Shown here piece by piece: positions 1 through 8,740 of a DNA stretch of 64,000 nt; the first letter of the stretch is position 1, and every line of letters begins with the position of its first letter. The translations under genes were made by a program, and so were the position numbers. The stretch is from assembly GCA_963836015.1 (NCBI GenBank), contig CAWIIF010000003.1, forward strand, positions 237,885 to 301,884, in the 5' to 3' direction. Under the pieces are notes generated by a model. That model was not told where the DNA came from. It did not search any database and worked only from the letters and a program-made list of their open reading frames with translations. This DNA is from CAWCDJ01 sp963836015 (lineage in GTDB: Bacteria > Acidobacteriota > Terriglobia > Bryobacterales > Bryobacteraceae).

Positions 1-1
1 T

Positions 2-559
2 CTGGTGGCCGCGGCGAACGCGGAGGTAGGGCTGGCGCGGGCCGCCTACTTTCCGACAGTGACGTTGAGCGCAATTGGCGGACTCGAGAGTACCAGCATC
101 CTGAACTGGATCAGCTGGCCCAGCCACTTCTGGTCCGTCGGAACGCAGGCGGCCGAGACCCTGCTCGATTTCGGACGGCGCCACGCGCAGGAGGCGGAGG
201 CGCGGGCCGCCTACGACCAGACGGTCGCCACCTACCGCCAGACTGTTCTGACTGCGTTTCAGGAAGTGGAGGACATACTCGCGTCCCTACGCCAGTTGGA
301 AATCGAGGAGGCCCAACTGGCATCGGCCTCCCGGGCTGCCCGGGAATCGGTGCGGGTGGTGAGCGAGCAGTACAAGTCAGGAACCGTCTCCTACCTGGAC
401 GTGATCACTGCGCAAGCCATCGCTCTCGCGGACGAGCGGGCCCAGGTGCAGGCAGCCGGGCGGCGGTTCACTTCTACTGTGCAACTGATCCTGGCCCTCG
501 GCGGCGGATGGAACGCCTCGCAGCTACCGTCGCCGTCCAGTTTGAAGAAAGGGCACTGA
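2..559 (+). CDS. Outer membrane efflux protein (TolC/NodT type), C-terminal part
   Basis: Open at the left window edge, so only the last ~185 residues are present. They contain the second half of an outer-membrane efflux repeat: a beta-strand segment (AAYFPTVTLSAIGG, then SVGTQAAETLLDFGRR) followed by long amphipathic helices rich in Ala, Glu and Gln, and the YKSGTVSYLDVI motif typical of NodT/CusC-type channels. Such proteins form the trimeric outer-membrane duct of RND or ABC export pumps. The pump and adaptor genes would lie to the left, outside the window. The gene ends just before an oppositely oriented gene. The family assignment is firm; the transported substrate cannot be told. Confidence 0.88.
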   Translation: MVAAANAEVGLARAAYFPTVTLSAIGGLESTSILNWISWPSHFWSVGTQAAETLLDFGRRHAQEAEARAAYDQTVATYRQTVLTAFQEVEDILASLRQLEIEEAQLASASRAARESVRVVSEQYKSGTVSYLDVITAQAIALADERAQVQAAGRRFTSTVQLILALGGGWNASQLPSPSSLKKGH

Positions 560-562
560 CCT

Positions 563-1838
563 CTACTTAGCCGGAAGTTGATTCTCCGCGCGAGTCCTGA
601 GACTGACATCGACCGGCGTATTCACTGGAAGTACCACGTCTTCTCCGCGCGCAATGAAGGTGGAGTAGATGCTGAAGGCGGCGCCGGTAAAGGCGATGCT
701 GGAAGCCACGGTACGGGAGGTCTGCGCCACCAGTGTGCCGATCAGTCCGAGGCCCACGGCCCCCGATTCGGCGCGGCCTCCGATGTCCTGATCGGGCACC
801 CCTTCCGAGTTGTAATCCTGGTGAAGCGAGAGGCCGGCCGCGGCCGCCGCAATGGCCGGAAAGATGAACCGGCTCTTCGGGACTGGTGGCCCGCGCGCCT
901 CCTTCGGAATCGAGAGCCAGGTGCGCGTCGAAATCCGCCTCCACTCCCTCCAGGTAGCCTTGTACAATCCGCGGCGCGCCCTGTGGCAATTCGATCCTGC
1001 GGAACACGAAGAGCAGTTTTCCATTGCGGTGCAGGCGCCGGGCCGGCCGCGCCTCCACTACGTCTCCCACCAGGCGGCTGCCCTCGGGAATCAACAACCG
1101 GTGATCGGCCGAGAACAGCGGCCGGGTAACGACGGCTTCCACGGGCGCTCCCCGGCGCGCAGTCGCGGAGCTGAGAGAAGTCACCAGGCGCGCGCGGACT
1201 TCCTGCCCCTCGGGCCCCGAGGCCGCGGGTTGATCGGTTGACGCCGCGATGTGCGCCCGCGCCGGCACGGCCAGCGGATCCTGCAACGCGGCGTTGAAAA
1301 GAGTCCCCGTCGCCCAGGATTGCCGGTGGTAGGGAAGCATGCCCAGCAGGGCGCCTTTGATCCGGCTCAACTTGCCCGGCGTCCGGAAGGCGCGAATCGC
1401 GCCGTCGGACAGCAGTGAGGGCTTATGCCCCTCCTGCTTCTTCCCTTGCTTCGCGACCCGCGCGGTGTGCGCCGTGCCGCGGGAGGGCGACGTGCGTAGG
1501 GCGAGCCTCGAGCCGTCGTCAAGCACCACGGCATCGAACTGCGCCCGAACATCCCTGCGCGGCGTGAAGTTGCCGGAGAGGATCGCCTGGAGCCGCCTCT
1601 TCACAGGGACGCCGCCGATTTCGGCAACGTGCCCTTCAACCAGGCTGCCGGCCGGAAGCACCATCCGGTCGTAGACGTAAACCGGTTCCACCAGGGTGCC
1701 GCGGATCGCCTGGCCGGCGCGTTTAATGCCGACGCGCTTGTCGAGCGCAACCCGCAGGGGGACACCCGAAGCGACCGTCGCTGGATCTTGCGCGAGGGCA
1801 GCCCAAGTGATGGTCAGTAACACTATGCATCCACGCAT
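563..1838 (-). pseudogene. Exported protein of unknown function, frame broken by one frameshift
   Basis: The start is taken at the ATG at 1838, followed by a clear signal peptide (MRGCIVLLTITWAALAQ) and preceded by a GGAG ribosome site. The frame stays coherent for about 310 residues. Around 870-900 it degenerates into Arg/Gly-rich sequence, while the neighbouring frame takes up a sensible C-terminus (KSRFIFPAIAAAAAG, then SSIAFTGAAFSIYSTFIARG, ending at 563). One indel therefore separates two halves of what was a ~420-residue exported protein. It has no motif I can name; repeated strand-like blocks (VPLRVALDKRVG, GAPVEAVVTRPLF) suggest a duplicated beta domain. It could be a real pseudogene or a sequencing error. 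Confidence 0.65.
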
Positions 1839-1913
1839 TCGTAGTCTCTCCGGCTCCCCCGAGGCGTCCAGGCTACTCCCATTAGACAAGACGCAACCGC
1901 GATTCTTCAACTG

Positions 1914-1941
1914 TTACAATCCGCGAGCCGGGTACTACTAT
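1914..1941 (+). promoter_or_regulatory. Candidate sigma70 promoter for the GH31 gene
   Basis: TTACAA at 1914-1919 and TACTAT at 1936-1941 are separated by 16 bp. Transcription would start around 1948, only a few bases before the ATG at 1951, giving a leaderless or nearly leaderless message. This fits the absence of a good Shine-Dalgarno sequence there. It is a match to consensus only. Confidence 0.35.
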
Positions 1942-1950
1942 AGACGGTGC

Positions 1951-4389
1951 ATGAGGAAACTACTGGTGTCGGCATTCTGCGCCCTGCTGGTTTGTGGCGG
2001 CGCGGCGGCCATCGATCTGGCCGGCCTGCGATCCATCGGCCCGGTGACGGCCTTCAGTAAAACCGAGTCGGGCGTCACGCTGAATTGCGCCGACGGCTCC
2101 GAGGTGCGCATTACCGTGCTGGCCCCGGATCTGATCCGCGTGCGGGCGGCATTTCTCGGTAAACTGTCCGCCCGCGATCACTCCTGGGCCATCGAGAAGA
2201 CCTCCTGGGACGCGACAAGCTGGGATCTCGCCGAAGACCCCGGCGCGCTGCACATCTCCACGAGCGACCTGGAGGTCGTAGTCCACCGCTCTCCGCTCCT
2301 GATCGAATTTCGCGACGCCAAGACGCATCAAACCATCAATGCGGACCAGCAGCCAATGCGATTCGACCCCCAATCTGGCCTGGTCGCCGCCGCTAAGGCC
2401 CTCGGCTTCGACGAGCATTTCTACGGCTTGGGCGAGAAGGCCACGCGGCTCGATAAGCGCCGCGGCGAGTTCACCATGTGGAACTCCGACACCTATGCCT
2501 ACCAGGAAGGCACCGATCCGGTCTACCAGAGCATTCCGTTCTACATCGGCTGGCAGCGCGGCGCGGCCTACGGCATTTTCTTCGACAACAGCTACCGGAC
2601 CCACTTCGATTTCGGCGCGTCTTCCCAGGAGTACGCCGCGTTCTCGGCGGAGGGCGGCGAGATGAATTACTACTTCTTCCAGGGGCCATCAATCAAAAAG
2701 ATCCTGGCTCGCTATGCTGATCTCACCGGGCACATGCCTATGCCGCCCATGTGGGCGCTCGGCAATCAACAAAGCCGGTACAGCTACTACCCCGAATCCG
2801 TCGCCGAAGAGGTGGTCCGCAAATACCGCGCCGACGATCTGCCGCTCGACGTCCTCCACCTCGATATTCACTTCATGAACGAGTACCGGCCTTTTACCTG
2901 GGACACGCAGCGCTTCCCGAACCCCAAGGCCTTCACGGACCGTCTGCGGGCGCAGGGCGTCAAAGTGGTGACGATCGTCGACCCCGGCATCAAGTATCAG
3001 CCTCCCGTGGTAGGCGCCCACGACGCGGCCAGCCACCCCGAGCTGGCGCCGCAGGATCAGAGTTACTACGCCTACAACCAGGGGCATGCGCAGGATTTCT
3101 TCCTCAAACGCAAAGATGGCCGCCCGTACATCGCCCGCGTCTGGCCCGGTGAATCGGTTTTCGTGGACTACACACTGGAGCCGGCAGCTCGCTGGTGGGG
3201 AGACCTGCACCGCGCCTATACGGACAACGGAGTGGCGGGCATCTGGAACGACATGAACGAGCCGTCGGATTTCAACGACCAGACCGGTAAGTCGCAGATG
3301 GACGTGGTGACGTACGATGGCGGAACTTACTCGCCATATGCCGGGAACCGCAACGTTTTCGGACTGAATGAAGCCCGCGCCACCTACCAGGGCCTCGAGC
3401 GGCTGCTACCCAATCAGCGCCCCTACGTCATCACCCGCGCTGCCTACGCCGGAATCCAGCGGTACGCCACCATGTGGGCCGGGGACAACCGCAGCACCTG
3501 GGACGCGCTCGCCCTCAGCCTGCCGATGTTCATGACGCTCGGCCTTTCGGGCGAGCCGTTCGTGGGAGCGGACGTCGGAGGCTTCGTCGGCCGCACCGGT
3601 CCCGAGCTGCTGGTGCGGTGGTACGAGGTCGGCTTCCTCACGCCCTTCTGCCGCAATCACGCCGCTTTGGACTCTCCGGATCACGAGCCCTGGCGCTATG
3701 GCAAGTATTACGAGGACATCATCCGCAAATACCTGAAGCTCCGGTACCGCCTGCTCCCGTTCCTTTACACGACGCTCGAGGAATCGCACCGCACCGGAAT
3801 GCCCCTGTTCCGGCCATTACTGCTCAACTATCAGGACGACGAAAACACGCTCGAGATCGACGACGAGTTCATGATCGGCGCCGATCTGCTGGTGGCACCG
3901 ATCCTCAAGCCGGACCTGACCGCGCGGCTCGTTTACCTGCCGGCCGGCGTGTGGTTCGACTACTGGACCGGCGCCAAACACGAGGGAGGCCGCATGATCC
4001 GGGTGGAAGCGCCGCTCGAAACCGTGCCGCTCTTTGTCCGGGGCGGGGCCATTCTTCCCCTGGGCCCGGAGATGAACTATGTGGGTGAGAAGCCCGCCGA
4101 CCCGATGCATTTCGAGATCTACCCCGATGCGCGGGGCGAGGCCTCTGCATCACTGTATGAAGACGACGGCCTTACGGATGCGTACCGGCAGGGCATCTTC
4201 CGCCAGACCAGCGTAACCTACAGGCACACACCTGGTGGGGACCAGATCGACGTGAGTGCGCCGAAAGGAACGTATCGTCCCGGCCCACGAGACCTGGTGT
4301 TTACGATGATCGATGGTAATCGGCAGGCCAGCGCGGCGACGGCCCGCCTCAGAGACGACGGCCGAGGCCACCGCATCGAACTGCGTTAG
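1951..4389 (+). CDS. Secreted GH31 family alpha-glucosidase/alpha-xylosidase
   Basis: An 812-residue glycoside hydrolase family 31 enzyme that should cleave alpha-linked glucose or xylose from oligosaccharides outside the cytoplasm. The start at 1951 is chosen because a signal peptide follows at once (MRKLLVSAFCALLVCGGAAA). The N-terminal beta-sandwich runs to about residue 250 and includes the GFDEHFYGLGEK block. The barrel carries the nucleophile motif IWNDMNEP (Asp434), the acid/base motif AGDNRSTW (Asp512) and GADVGGF. C-terminal beta domains follow (LVAPIL, then VPLFVRGGAILP). Length and all signature residues are normal for the family. It stands alone, divergent from the frameshifted gene and ending 1 bp from the convergent helicase gene. 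Substrate specificity is not deducible. Confidence 0.93.
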   Translation: MRKLLVSAFCALLVCGGAAAIDLAGLRSIGPVTAFSKTESGVTLNCADGSEVRITVLAPDLIRVRAAFLGKLSARDHSWAIEKTSWDATSWDLAEDPGALHISTSDLEVVVHRSPLLIEFRDAKTHQTINADQQPMRFDPQSGLVAAAKALGFDEHFYGLGEKATRLDKRRGEFTMWNSDTYAYQEGTDPVYQSIPFYIGWQRGAAYGIFFDNSYRTHFDFGASSQEYAAFSAEGGEMNYYFFQGPSIKKILARYADLTGHMPMPPMWALGNQQSRYSYYPESVAEEVVRKYRADDLPLDVLHLDIHFMNEYRPFTWDTQRFPNPKAFTDRLRAQGVKVVTIVDPGIKYQPPVVGAHDAASHPELAPQDQSYYAYNQGHAQDFFLKRKDGRPYIARVWPGESVFVDYTLEPAARWWGDLHRAYTDNGVAGIWNDMNEPSDFNDQTGKSQMDVVTYDGGTYSPYAGNRNVFGLNEARATYQGLERLLPNQRPYVITRAAYAGIQRYATMWAGDNRSTWDALALSLPMFMTLGLSGEPFVGADVGGFVGRTGPELLVRWYEVGFLTPFCRNHAALDSPDHEPWRYGKYYEDIIRKYLKLRYRLLPFLYTTLEESHRTGMPLFRPLLLNYQDDENTLEIDDEFMIGADLLVAPILKPDLTARLVYLPAGVWFDYWTGAKHEGGRMIRVEAPLETVPLFVRGGAILPLGPEMNYVGEKPADPMHFEIYPDARGEASASLYEDDGLTDAYRQGIFRQTSVTYRHTPGGDQIDVSAPKGTYRPGPRDLVFTMIDGNRQASAATARLRDDGRGHRIELR

Positions 4390-4390
4390 C

Positions 4391-5629
4391 TCAGACCACG
4401 CAGGAAAGCTGGCGACGTCCGTAGCGCCCGCGCTTGCCGAACGAGCGCACGCGCGGGGGAGCTGCCGGCGCGGGCATCACGATCACCGGAGCCGCCGACC
4501 TGTCTTCTCGCTCCACGTCGGACGAAACCGCCCGCCGGACGAGACGCGTGTTGATCGTCCGCTCGATGCGCGCGATCTCCGTGCGCTCGGATCGAGTCGC
4601 GAAAGTCGAAGCGGTGCCGGCGGCGCCGGCGCGGCCCGTCCGCCCCACGCGGTGGATGAAGTCCTCGGGAGCCTGCGGCAGATCGTAATTCACCACGTGC
4701 GCAATCCCCTCCACGTGGATCCCGCGGGCAGCCACGTCGGTGGCCACCAGCACGCGGTAGGATCCCTCCTGGAAGCCGCGCAGCGCCTGGTTGCGCTGAT
4801 TCTGGGAACGGTCGCCGTGGATCGCCGCGGCCTTTACACCGTCGCGCGCCAGTTTCTTCGAAAGGCGGTCTGCACCGCGTTTGGTCCGCGCAAATACCAG
4901 GAACGACCCTTCCTCTTCCTGCAGCATCTTCTGCAGCAGGCCGAGTTTGCGATCCTGCTCCACTTCGTACAGGTGCAGGTCCACCGTCTCGACGGGCCGC
5001 GTGGTGGAGCCCACCTCGACGCGCACCGCGTTCTTAACGTGTGTTTCCACCAGCCGTTTGACCGAGTTTTCGATGGTGGCCGAGAAGAGCAGCGTCTGGC
5101 GCGAGGGCCCGGCGGCCGCCAGGATGCGGTCCACCGTGGGTAGGAATCCCATGTCGAGCATGCGATCGGCCTCGTCCAGCACCAGCATGCGGACGCCGGA
5201 CAGGTTCACCAGTTTCCGGCTGAGAAAATCGTAGAGACGCCCGGGGGTGGCGATCAGCACCTGCGCGCCTTTGCGGATGGCGTTGAGCTGGGTCCGCTCG
5301 CTGACTCCGCCCACGACGACCGCGGCGCGGATCGCGGAACCCGCCGCCATCGTGGCGAACGTTTCCTCGATCTGTATGGCGAGTTCCCGGGTAGGAGTAA
5401 GGACCAGGCCGCGGATGCCCGCGGCGGTGTCCTGTTCAAGAAGGTGAATGAGGGGCAGGACAAACGCGAGGGTTTTGCCGCTTCCGGTTTGCGCGGTCGC
5501 GACGAGGTCCTGGCCGTCGAGTGCCGGCGGAATCGCCTGCGCCTGGACGGGGGTTGGTACGGCAAAGCCGTGTTTTTGAAGATTGCCCTTAAGCCGGGCA
5601 GAGAGAGACAGTTCAGAGAAATTTTTCAT
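4391..5629 (-). CDS. DEAD-box ATP-dependent RNA helicase (RhlE-like)
   Basis: A 412-residue helicase with every core motif: the Q motif region (GFAVPTPVQAQAIP), Walker A AQTGSGKT (Lys52), PTRELA, DEAD at 152-155 in VLDEADRMLDMGF, SAT at 183-185 and HRVGRTGRAG near the end of the second RecA-like domain. The C-terminal extension is short and basic (RSFGKRGRYGRRQ), as in RhlE-type helicases of rRNA maturation or RNA decay. The start is the ATG at 5629; upstream there is only a weak GAAAG. It is convergent with the GH31 gene with a 1-bp gap. Assignment to one E. coli paralogue is not secure, so no symbol is given. Confidence 0.95.
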   Translation of the reverse strand: MKNFSELSLSARLKGNLQKHGFAVPTPVQAQAIPPALDGQDLVATAQTGSGKTLAFVLPLIHLLEQDTAAGIRGLVLTPTRELAIQIEETFATMAAGSAIRAAVVVGGVSERTQLNAIRKGAQVLIATPGRLYDFLSRKLVNLSGVRMLVLDEADRMLDMGFLPTVDRILAAAGPSRQTLLFSATIENSVKRLVETHVKNAVRVEVGSTTRPVETVDLHLYEVEQDRKLGLLQKMLQEEEGSFLVFARTKRGADRLSKKLARDGVKAAAIHGDRSQNQRNQALRGFQEGSYRVLVATDVAARGIHVEGIAHVVNYDLPQAPEDFIHRVGRTGRAGAAGTASTFATRSERTEIARIERTINTRLVRRAVSSDVEREDRSAAPVIVMPAPAAPPRVRSFGKRGRYGRRQLSCVV

Positions 5630-5736
5630 TTAACTTTCGAGGATGAGAATCGGCGAGCCGACTACCGGCTAGGGGAGAAGGGGTTGCGGATCAACTTCCA
5701 GTAGATTCTATTGTAGCAGCAGCGGGCGCTTCCCGC

Positions 5737-5765
5737 TTGACACCCCTCCGCAATCTGCGTATTGT
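5737..5765 (+). promoter_or_regulatory. Strong sigma70-like promoter of the aminotransferase gene
   Basis: A perfect TTGACA at 5737-5742, a 17-bp spacer and TATTGT at 5760-5765. The predicted start is near 5772, leaving a leader of about 90 nt before the well-spaced AAGGAG and the ATG at 5864. Confidence 0.65.
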
Positions 5766-5863
5766 AGTCATGTTTGACGCTCCGCCGTGCTGCGGACACT
5801 CTCTCGCCTGGTCCGCGTGGTTCCGATTCCCCGGGTCCTCTGACTAAATCAAGGAGACACAAA

Positions 5864-7054
5864 ATGGCTCTTACCACCGAGCGAGGGGTCTTAGCTCCCC
5901 AGCAAGCCGAATCACTTACGGACCGCGGATTCACCCGCCGGCAAATCGGCCGCATGGCCACACTGTTGACAGCCGGGGCGGCACTGCCGTTCTACAACGA
6001 ATTCGCCATGGCGCAGGACGCCGAACGGCGCATGGAGCGCGGCGGCGGCGCGCGGCGCATCATCGATCCGAACGCAATCCGCATCAGCTCCAATGAGAAC
6101 CCGATGGGGCCGTGCAAAGAGGGGCTGGAAGCGATTGCCAGAGTGGCGCCGAAGGGCTGGCGCTATTCTCCCAACAACGAGCAGGGCGAATTCTCGAAAA
6201 CAGCCAGCGAGCTGCTCGGCGTGAAGGAAGAATACATTCAGGCCACGGCCGGCTCCAGCGATCCGCTTCATCGTTCGAGCTGCGCATTCACCTCGCCTAC
6301 CCGGAGCTGGGTCATGGCCAATCCGGGCTACGGCGGGGGCGCGCCCGCATTCATCGGCTCCAAGGTGGTGCGCGTCCCGCTCAAAGACGACTACTCGCAC
6401 GACGTGAAAGCCATGATCGAGGCCGACCCGGAGGCGGGCGCCTACTACGTCTGCAATCCCAACAACCCCACCGGCACGCTCACTCCGATCAAGGACATCG
6501 AATACCTGCTGGCCCACAAGAAGCCGGATGCCGTGGTGGTGGTCGACGAAGCTTACATCCATTTCTCACACGACGCCGAATCGGCCATCAGCCTGGTGGC
6601 CGCCGACAAGGACGTAGTGGTCCTGCGCACGTTCTCGAAGATTTACGGCATGGCCGGCCTGCGCGCCGGCATGGCGATCGCGCGCCCCGATCTGCTGGCG
6701 AAAATGCGGCGCTACTCCGGCAGCGGCTTCCTGCCGGTCACCGGGCTGGCCTGCGCCACGGCCAGCATGCGGGTCGGGAACCTGGTGGCCGAGCGCCGGG
6801 CGCTTTGCAAGCAGATCCGCGAGAGCACGTTCTCCTTTCTAGAAAAGAAGGGCATCTCGTTCATCCCCAGCCAGGCCAACTTCTTCATGATGGAAGTGAA
6901 GCAGCCCGGCGTCGATTTTGCCAAAGCCATGGCCGAGCAGAAAATCATCATCGGCCGCATCTGGCCGGTCTGGCCTACCAAGGTGCGCGTCACGGTCGGC
7001 ACGCAGGAAGAGATGGCCAAGTTCGATCAGGCCGTCGCCCGGATCATGGGCTAG
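5864..7054 (+). CDS. Tat-exported PLP aminotransferase, histidinol-phosphate aminotransferase-like
   Basis: A 396-residue fold-type I aminotransferase. The start at 5864 has AAGGAG 8 bp upstream. Residues 22-51 look like a twin-arginine signal (RRQIGRMATLLTAGAA, then AMAQ). The catalytic part matches the HisC/CobD group: SSNENPMGP, CNPNNPTGT, VVDEAYIHF, and the Schiff-base motif TFSKIYGMAGLRAG with Lys259. HisC normally transfers an amino group between glutamate and imidazole-acetol phosphate in the cytoplasm, so a Tat signal is unexpected and argues against histidine synthesis; no his genes are nearby. It is preceded by a consensus promoter and followed by a hairpin, so it is probably monocistronic. 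Confidence 0.85.
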   Translation: MALTTERGVLAPQQAESLTDRGFTRRQIGRMATLLTAGAALPFYNEFAMAQDAERRMERGGGARRIIDPNAIRISSNENPMGPCKEGLEAIARVAPKGWRYSPNNEQGEFSKTASELLGVKEEYIQATAGSSDPLHRSSCAFTSPTRSWVMANPGYGGGAPAFIGSKVVRVPLKDDYSHDVKAMIEADPEAGAYYVCNPNNPTGTLTPIKDIEYLLAHKKPDAVVVVDEAYIHFSHDAESAISLVAADKDVVVLRTFSKIYGMAGLRAGMAIARPDLLAKMRRYSGSGFLPVTGLACATASMRVGNLVAERRALCKQIRESTFSFLEKKGISFIPSQANFFMMEVKQPGVDFAKAMAEQKIIIGRIWPVWPTKVRVTVGTQEEMAKFDQAVARIMG

Positions 7055-7099
7055 CCGGGTAACGGACTGCGCTGCAAGGAGGGCCGTTGTCCGCCCGGC
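7054..7099 (+). terminator. Hairpin terminator after the aminotransferase gene
   Basis: The stem is GCCGGG (7054-7059) plus CGGAC (7063-7067) paired with GTCCG (7089-7093) plus CCCGGC (7094-7099), with a 3-nt bulge on the left arm. It begins at the stop codon. No U-run follows, so termination strength is uncertain. Confidence 0.45.
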
Positions 7100-7261
7100 A
7101 TCAAAGCCGAACGCTCCCGCCACGGCAATCCTATCGGCCGATCTGATACAAAAAGGCATGGAGACCGGCTATTTCCGCAAAGACGACACCAGGGAGCCGC
7201 CTCAACTTGTCGGCCGCGGGCTTTCGCGCCCTCTGCCACCGGTCCATCTGGAGGTATATCA

Positions 7262-8740
7262 ATGGCATTCGCGGCTAGCTACAGGCGGATAGTCCCGGCA
7301 CTTGCGGCGGTTGCCTCGACCGCGGCCCTGGTCTGGTTTGGCAACGGCCTTGATCCCTGGTGGCCGCTGCTCTGGTTCGCGCCGCTCCCCGTGCTGGTCT
7401 TCGCCCTCCGCAATTCCCGCGGGAGTTCGGCCCTGATCGCGGCCCTTTCCTGGCTGGCCGGCTACTTCAATCTATGGCATTACTTCCGTGCGCAGCAGAC
7501 GCCGTTCTCAGCATGGCTGGCCGTTTTCTCCATCGCCGCGCTGGTATTCGCCCTGGCCGTGCTGCTCTTCCGCGCGCTGGTACGGCGTGGAGCCGTATGG
7601 AGCGCGCTGCTGGCATTTCCCGCCGCATGGGTCTCCTACGAATATGCCCGCAACCTGGCGACGCCGCACGGGACGGCGGGCTGTATCGCCTATTCGCAGC
7701 TCAACTTCCTGCCCTTCCTGCAGGTCGCCTCGATTACCGGCCCCTGGGGCATGAGCTTCCTGATCATGCTATTCCCCGCCGCGCTGGCCATCGGACTGCA
7801 CCTGCGCCGCTCCCACCCGAAGCAGGCGCTGCGCGTGGCTGCCGGGGGCGTAGGCGTGGTGCTGCTAATGCTGACTTTCGGCGCCATTCGCATGGCAGTG
7901 CCGCATTCCCGCCCCACGGTAACGGTGGGACTCGTCGCATCCGATCAACCGGCCTACGGACCTGTCGCGAGCGAAGGCGCTCCGACGGCGCGATTGTTGC
8001 GCGACTACGCCCTCGAAGCGGAAAAACTCGCCTCCCGTGGAGCCCGCGTGATCGTGCTGCCGGAAAAGATGGGGGTCGTCGTGGATCCCGATCTCGAAGG
8101 TACGGACGGCCTCTTCCAGCGTCTGGCCGATAAGACCGGCGCCACCATCGTCGTGGGTCAGATTCGCGTGTCCCGGGGAGTGAAGTACAACCAGGCACGC
8201 GTCTATGCGCCCGGGGCTGCGGTGCTGACCTACGACAAACACCATCTTCTGCCGCCGTTTGAATCCGGCCTGAGACCGGGCACGGCTCTCACCCTCCTGT
8301 CCGAGAACGCCGGGACCTGGGGCGTAGCAATCTGCAAGGACATGGATTTCACACCGCTCTCCCGCCGCTATGGACAGGCGGGCGTGGGATTGATGCTGGT
8401 GCCGGGCTGGGATTTCCGGCTGGACCGCTGGTGGCATGGGCACATCGCCGTGATGCGCGGCGTGGAAGATGGCTTCAGCATCGCGCGAGCTTCCCGCGAC
8501 GGCAACCTCACCGTGAGTGACGACCGCGGCCGCATCCTCGCGGAGACCCGGAGCGACTCCGCGCCTTTCGCCAACCTGGTAGTCGAGGTCCCCGCGGCGC
8601 ACGACACCACCGTATTTCTTCTGCTGGGCGACTGGTTCGCCTGGTTTGCGCTCGCGGCGCTCGCCTTCGCGCTCCTGCAACTCTACCGCTTGCGCGATGG
8701 TGGTGCTGCTCCTGGCAACCCGGTCATTATTCCGCTCTGA
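7262..8740 (+). CDS. Apolipoprotein N-acyltransferase-like membrane protein (Lnt/nitrilase superfamily)
   Basis: 492 residues. The N-terminal ~210 form about six membrane helices, followed by a nitrilase-fold domain and a last helix near 455-475, which is the Lnt layout. The catalytic triad is visible as Glu268 (VIVLPEK), Lys326 (TYDKHHLLPPFESG) and Cys358 (GVAICKDMDF). Lnt transfers an acyl chain to the N-terminus of lipoproteins in the outer leaflet of the inner membrane. The cysteine context CKDMDF differs from the usual CYE, so this may be a divergent paralogue. GGAGG lies at 7249-7253, 8 bp before the ATG. Its last 14 bp overlap the convergent permease gene. Confidence 0.8.
   Translation: MAFAASYRRIVPALAAVASTAALVWFGNGLDPWWPLLWFAPLPVLVFALRNSRGSSALIAALSWLAGYFNLWHYFRAQQTPFSAWLAVFSIAALVFALAVLLFRALVRRGAVWSALLAFPAAWVSYEYARNLATPHGTAGCIAYSQLNFLPFLQVASITGPWGMSFLIMLFPAALAIGLHLRRSHPKQALRVAAGGVGVVLLMLTFGAIRMAVPHSRPTVTVGLVASDQPAYGPVASEGAPTARLLRDYALEAEKLASRGARVIVLPEKMGVVVDPDLEGTDGLFQRLADKTGATIVVGQIRVSRGVKYNQARVYAPGAAVLTYDKHHLLPPFESGLRPGTALTLLSENAGTWGVAICKDMDFTPLSRRYGQAGVGLMLVPGWDFRLDRWWHGHIAVMRGVEDGFSIARASRDGNLTVSDDRGRILAETRSDSAPFANLVVEVPAAHDTTVFLLLGDWFAWFALAALAFALLQLYRLRDGGAAPGNPVIIPL

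Noticed and set aside
7158..7292. Small open frame before the Lnt-like gene
   Set aside because: It lacks a ribosome site, runs into the next gene in another frame and has no membrane or other recognisable pattern.
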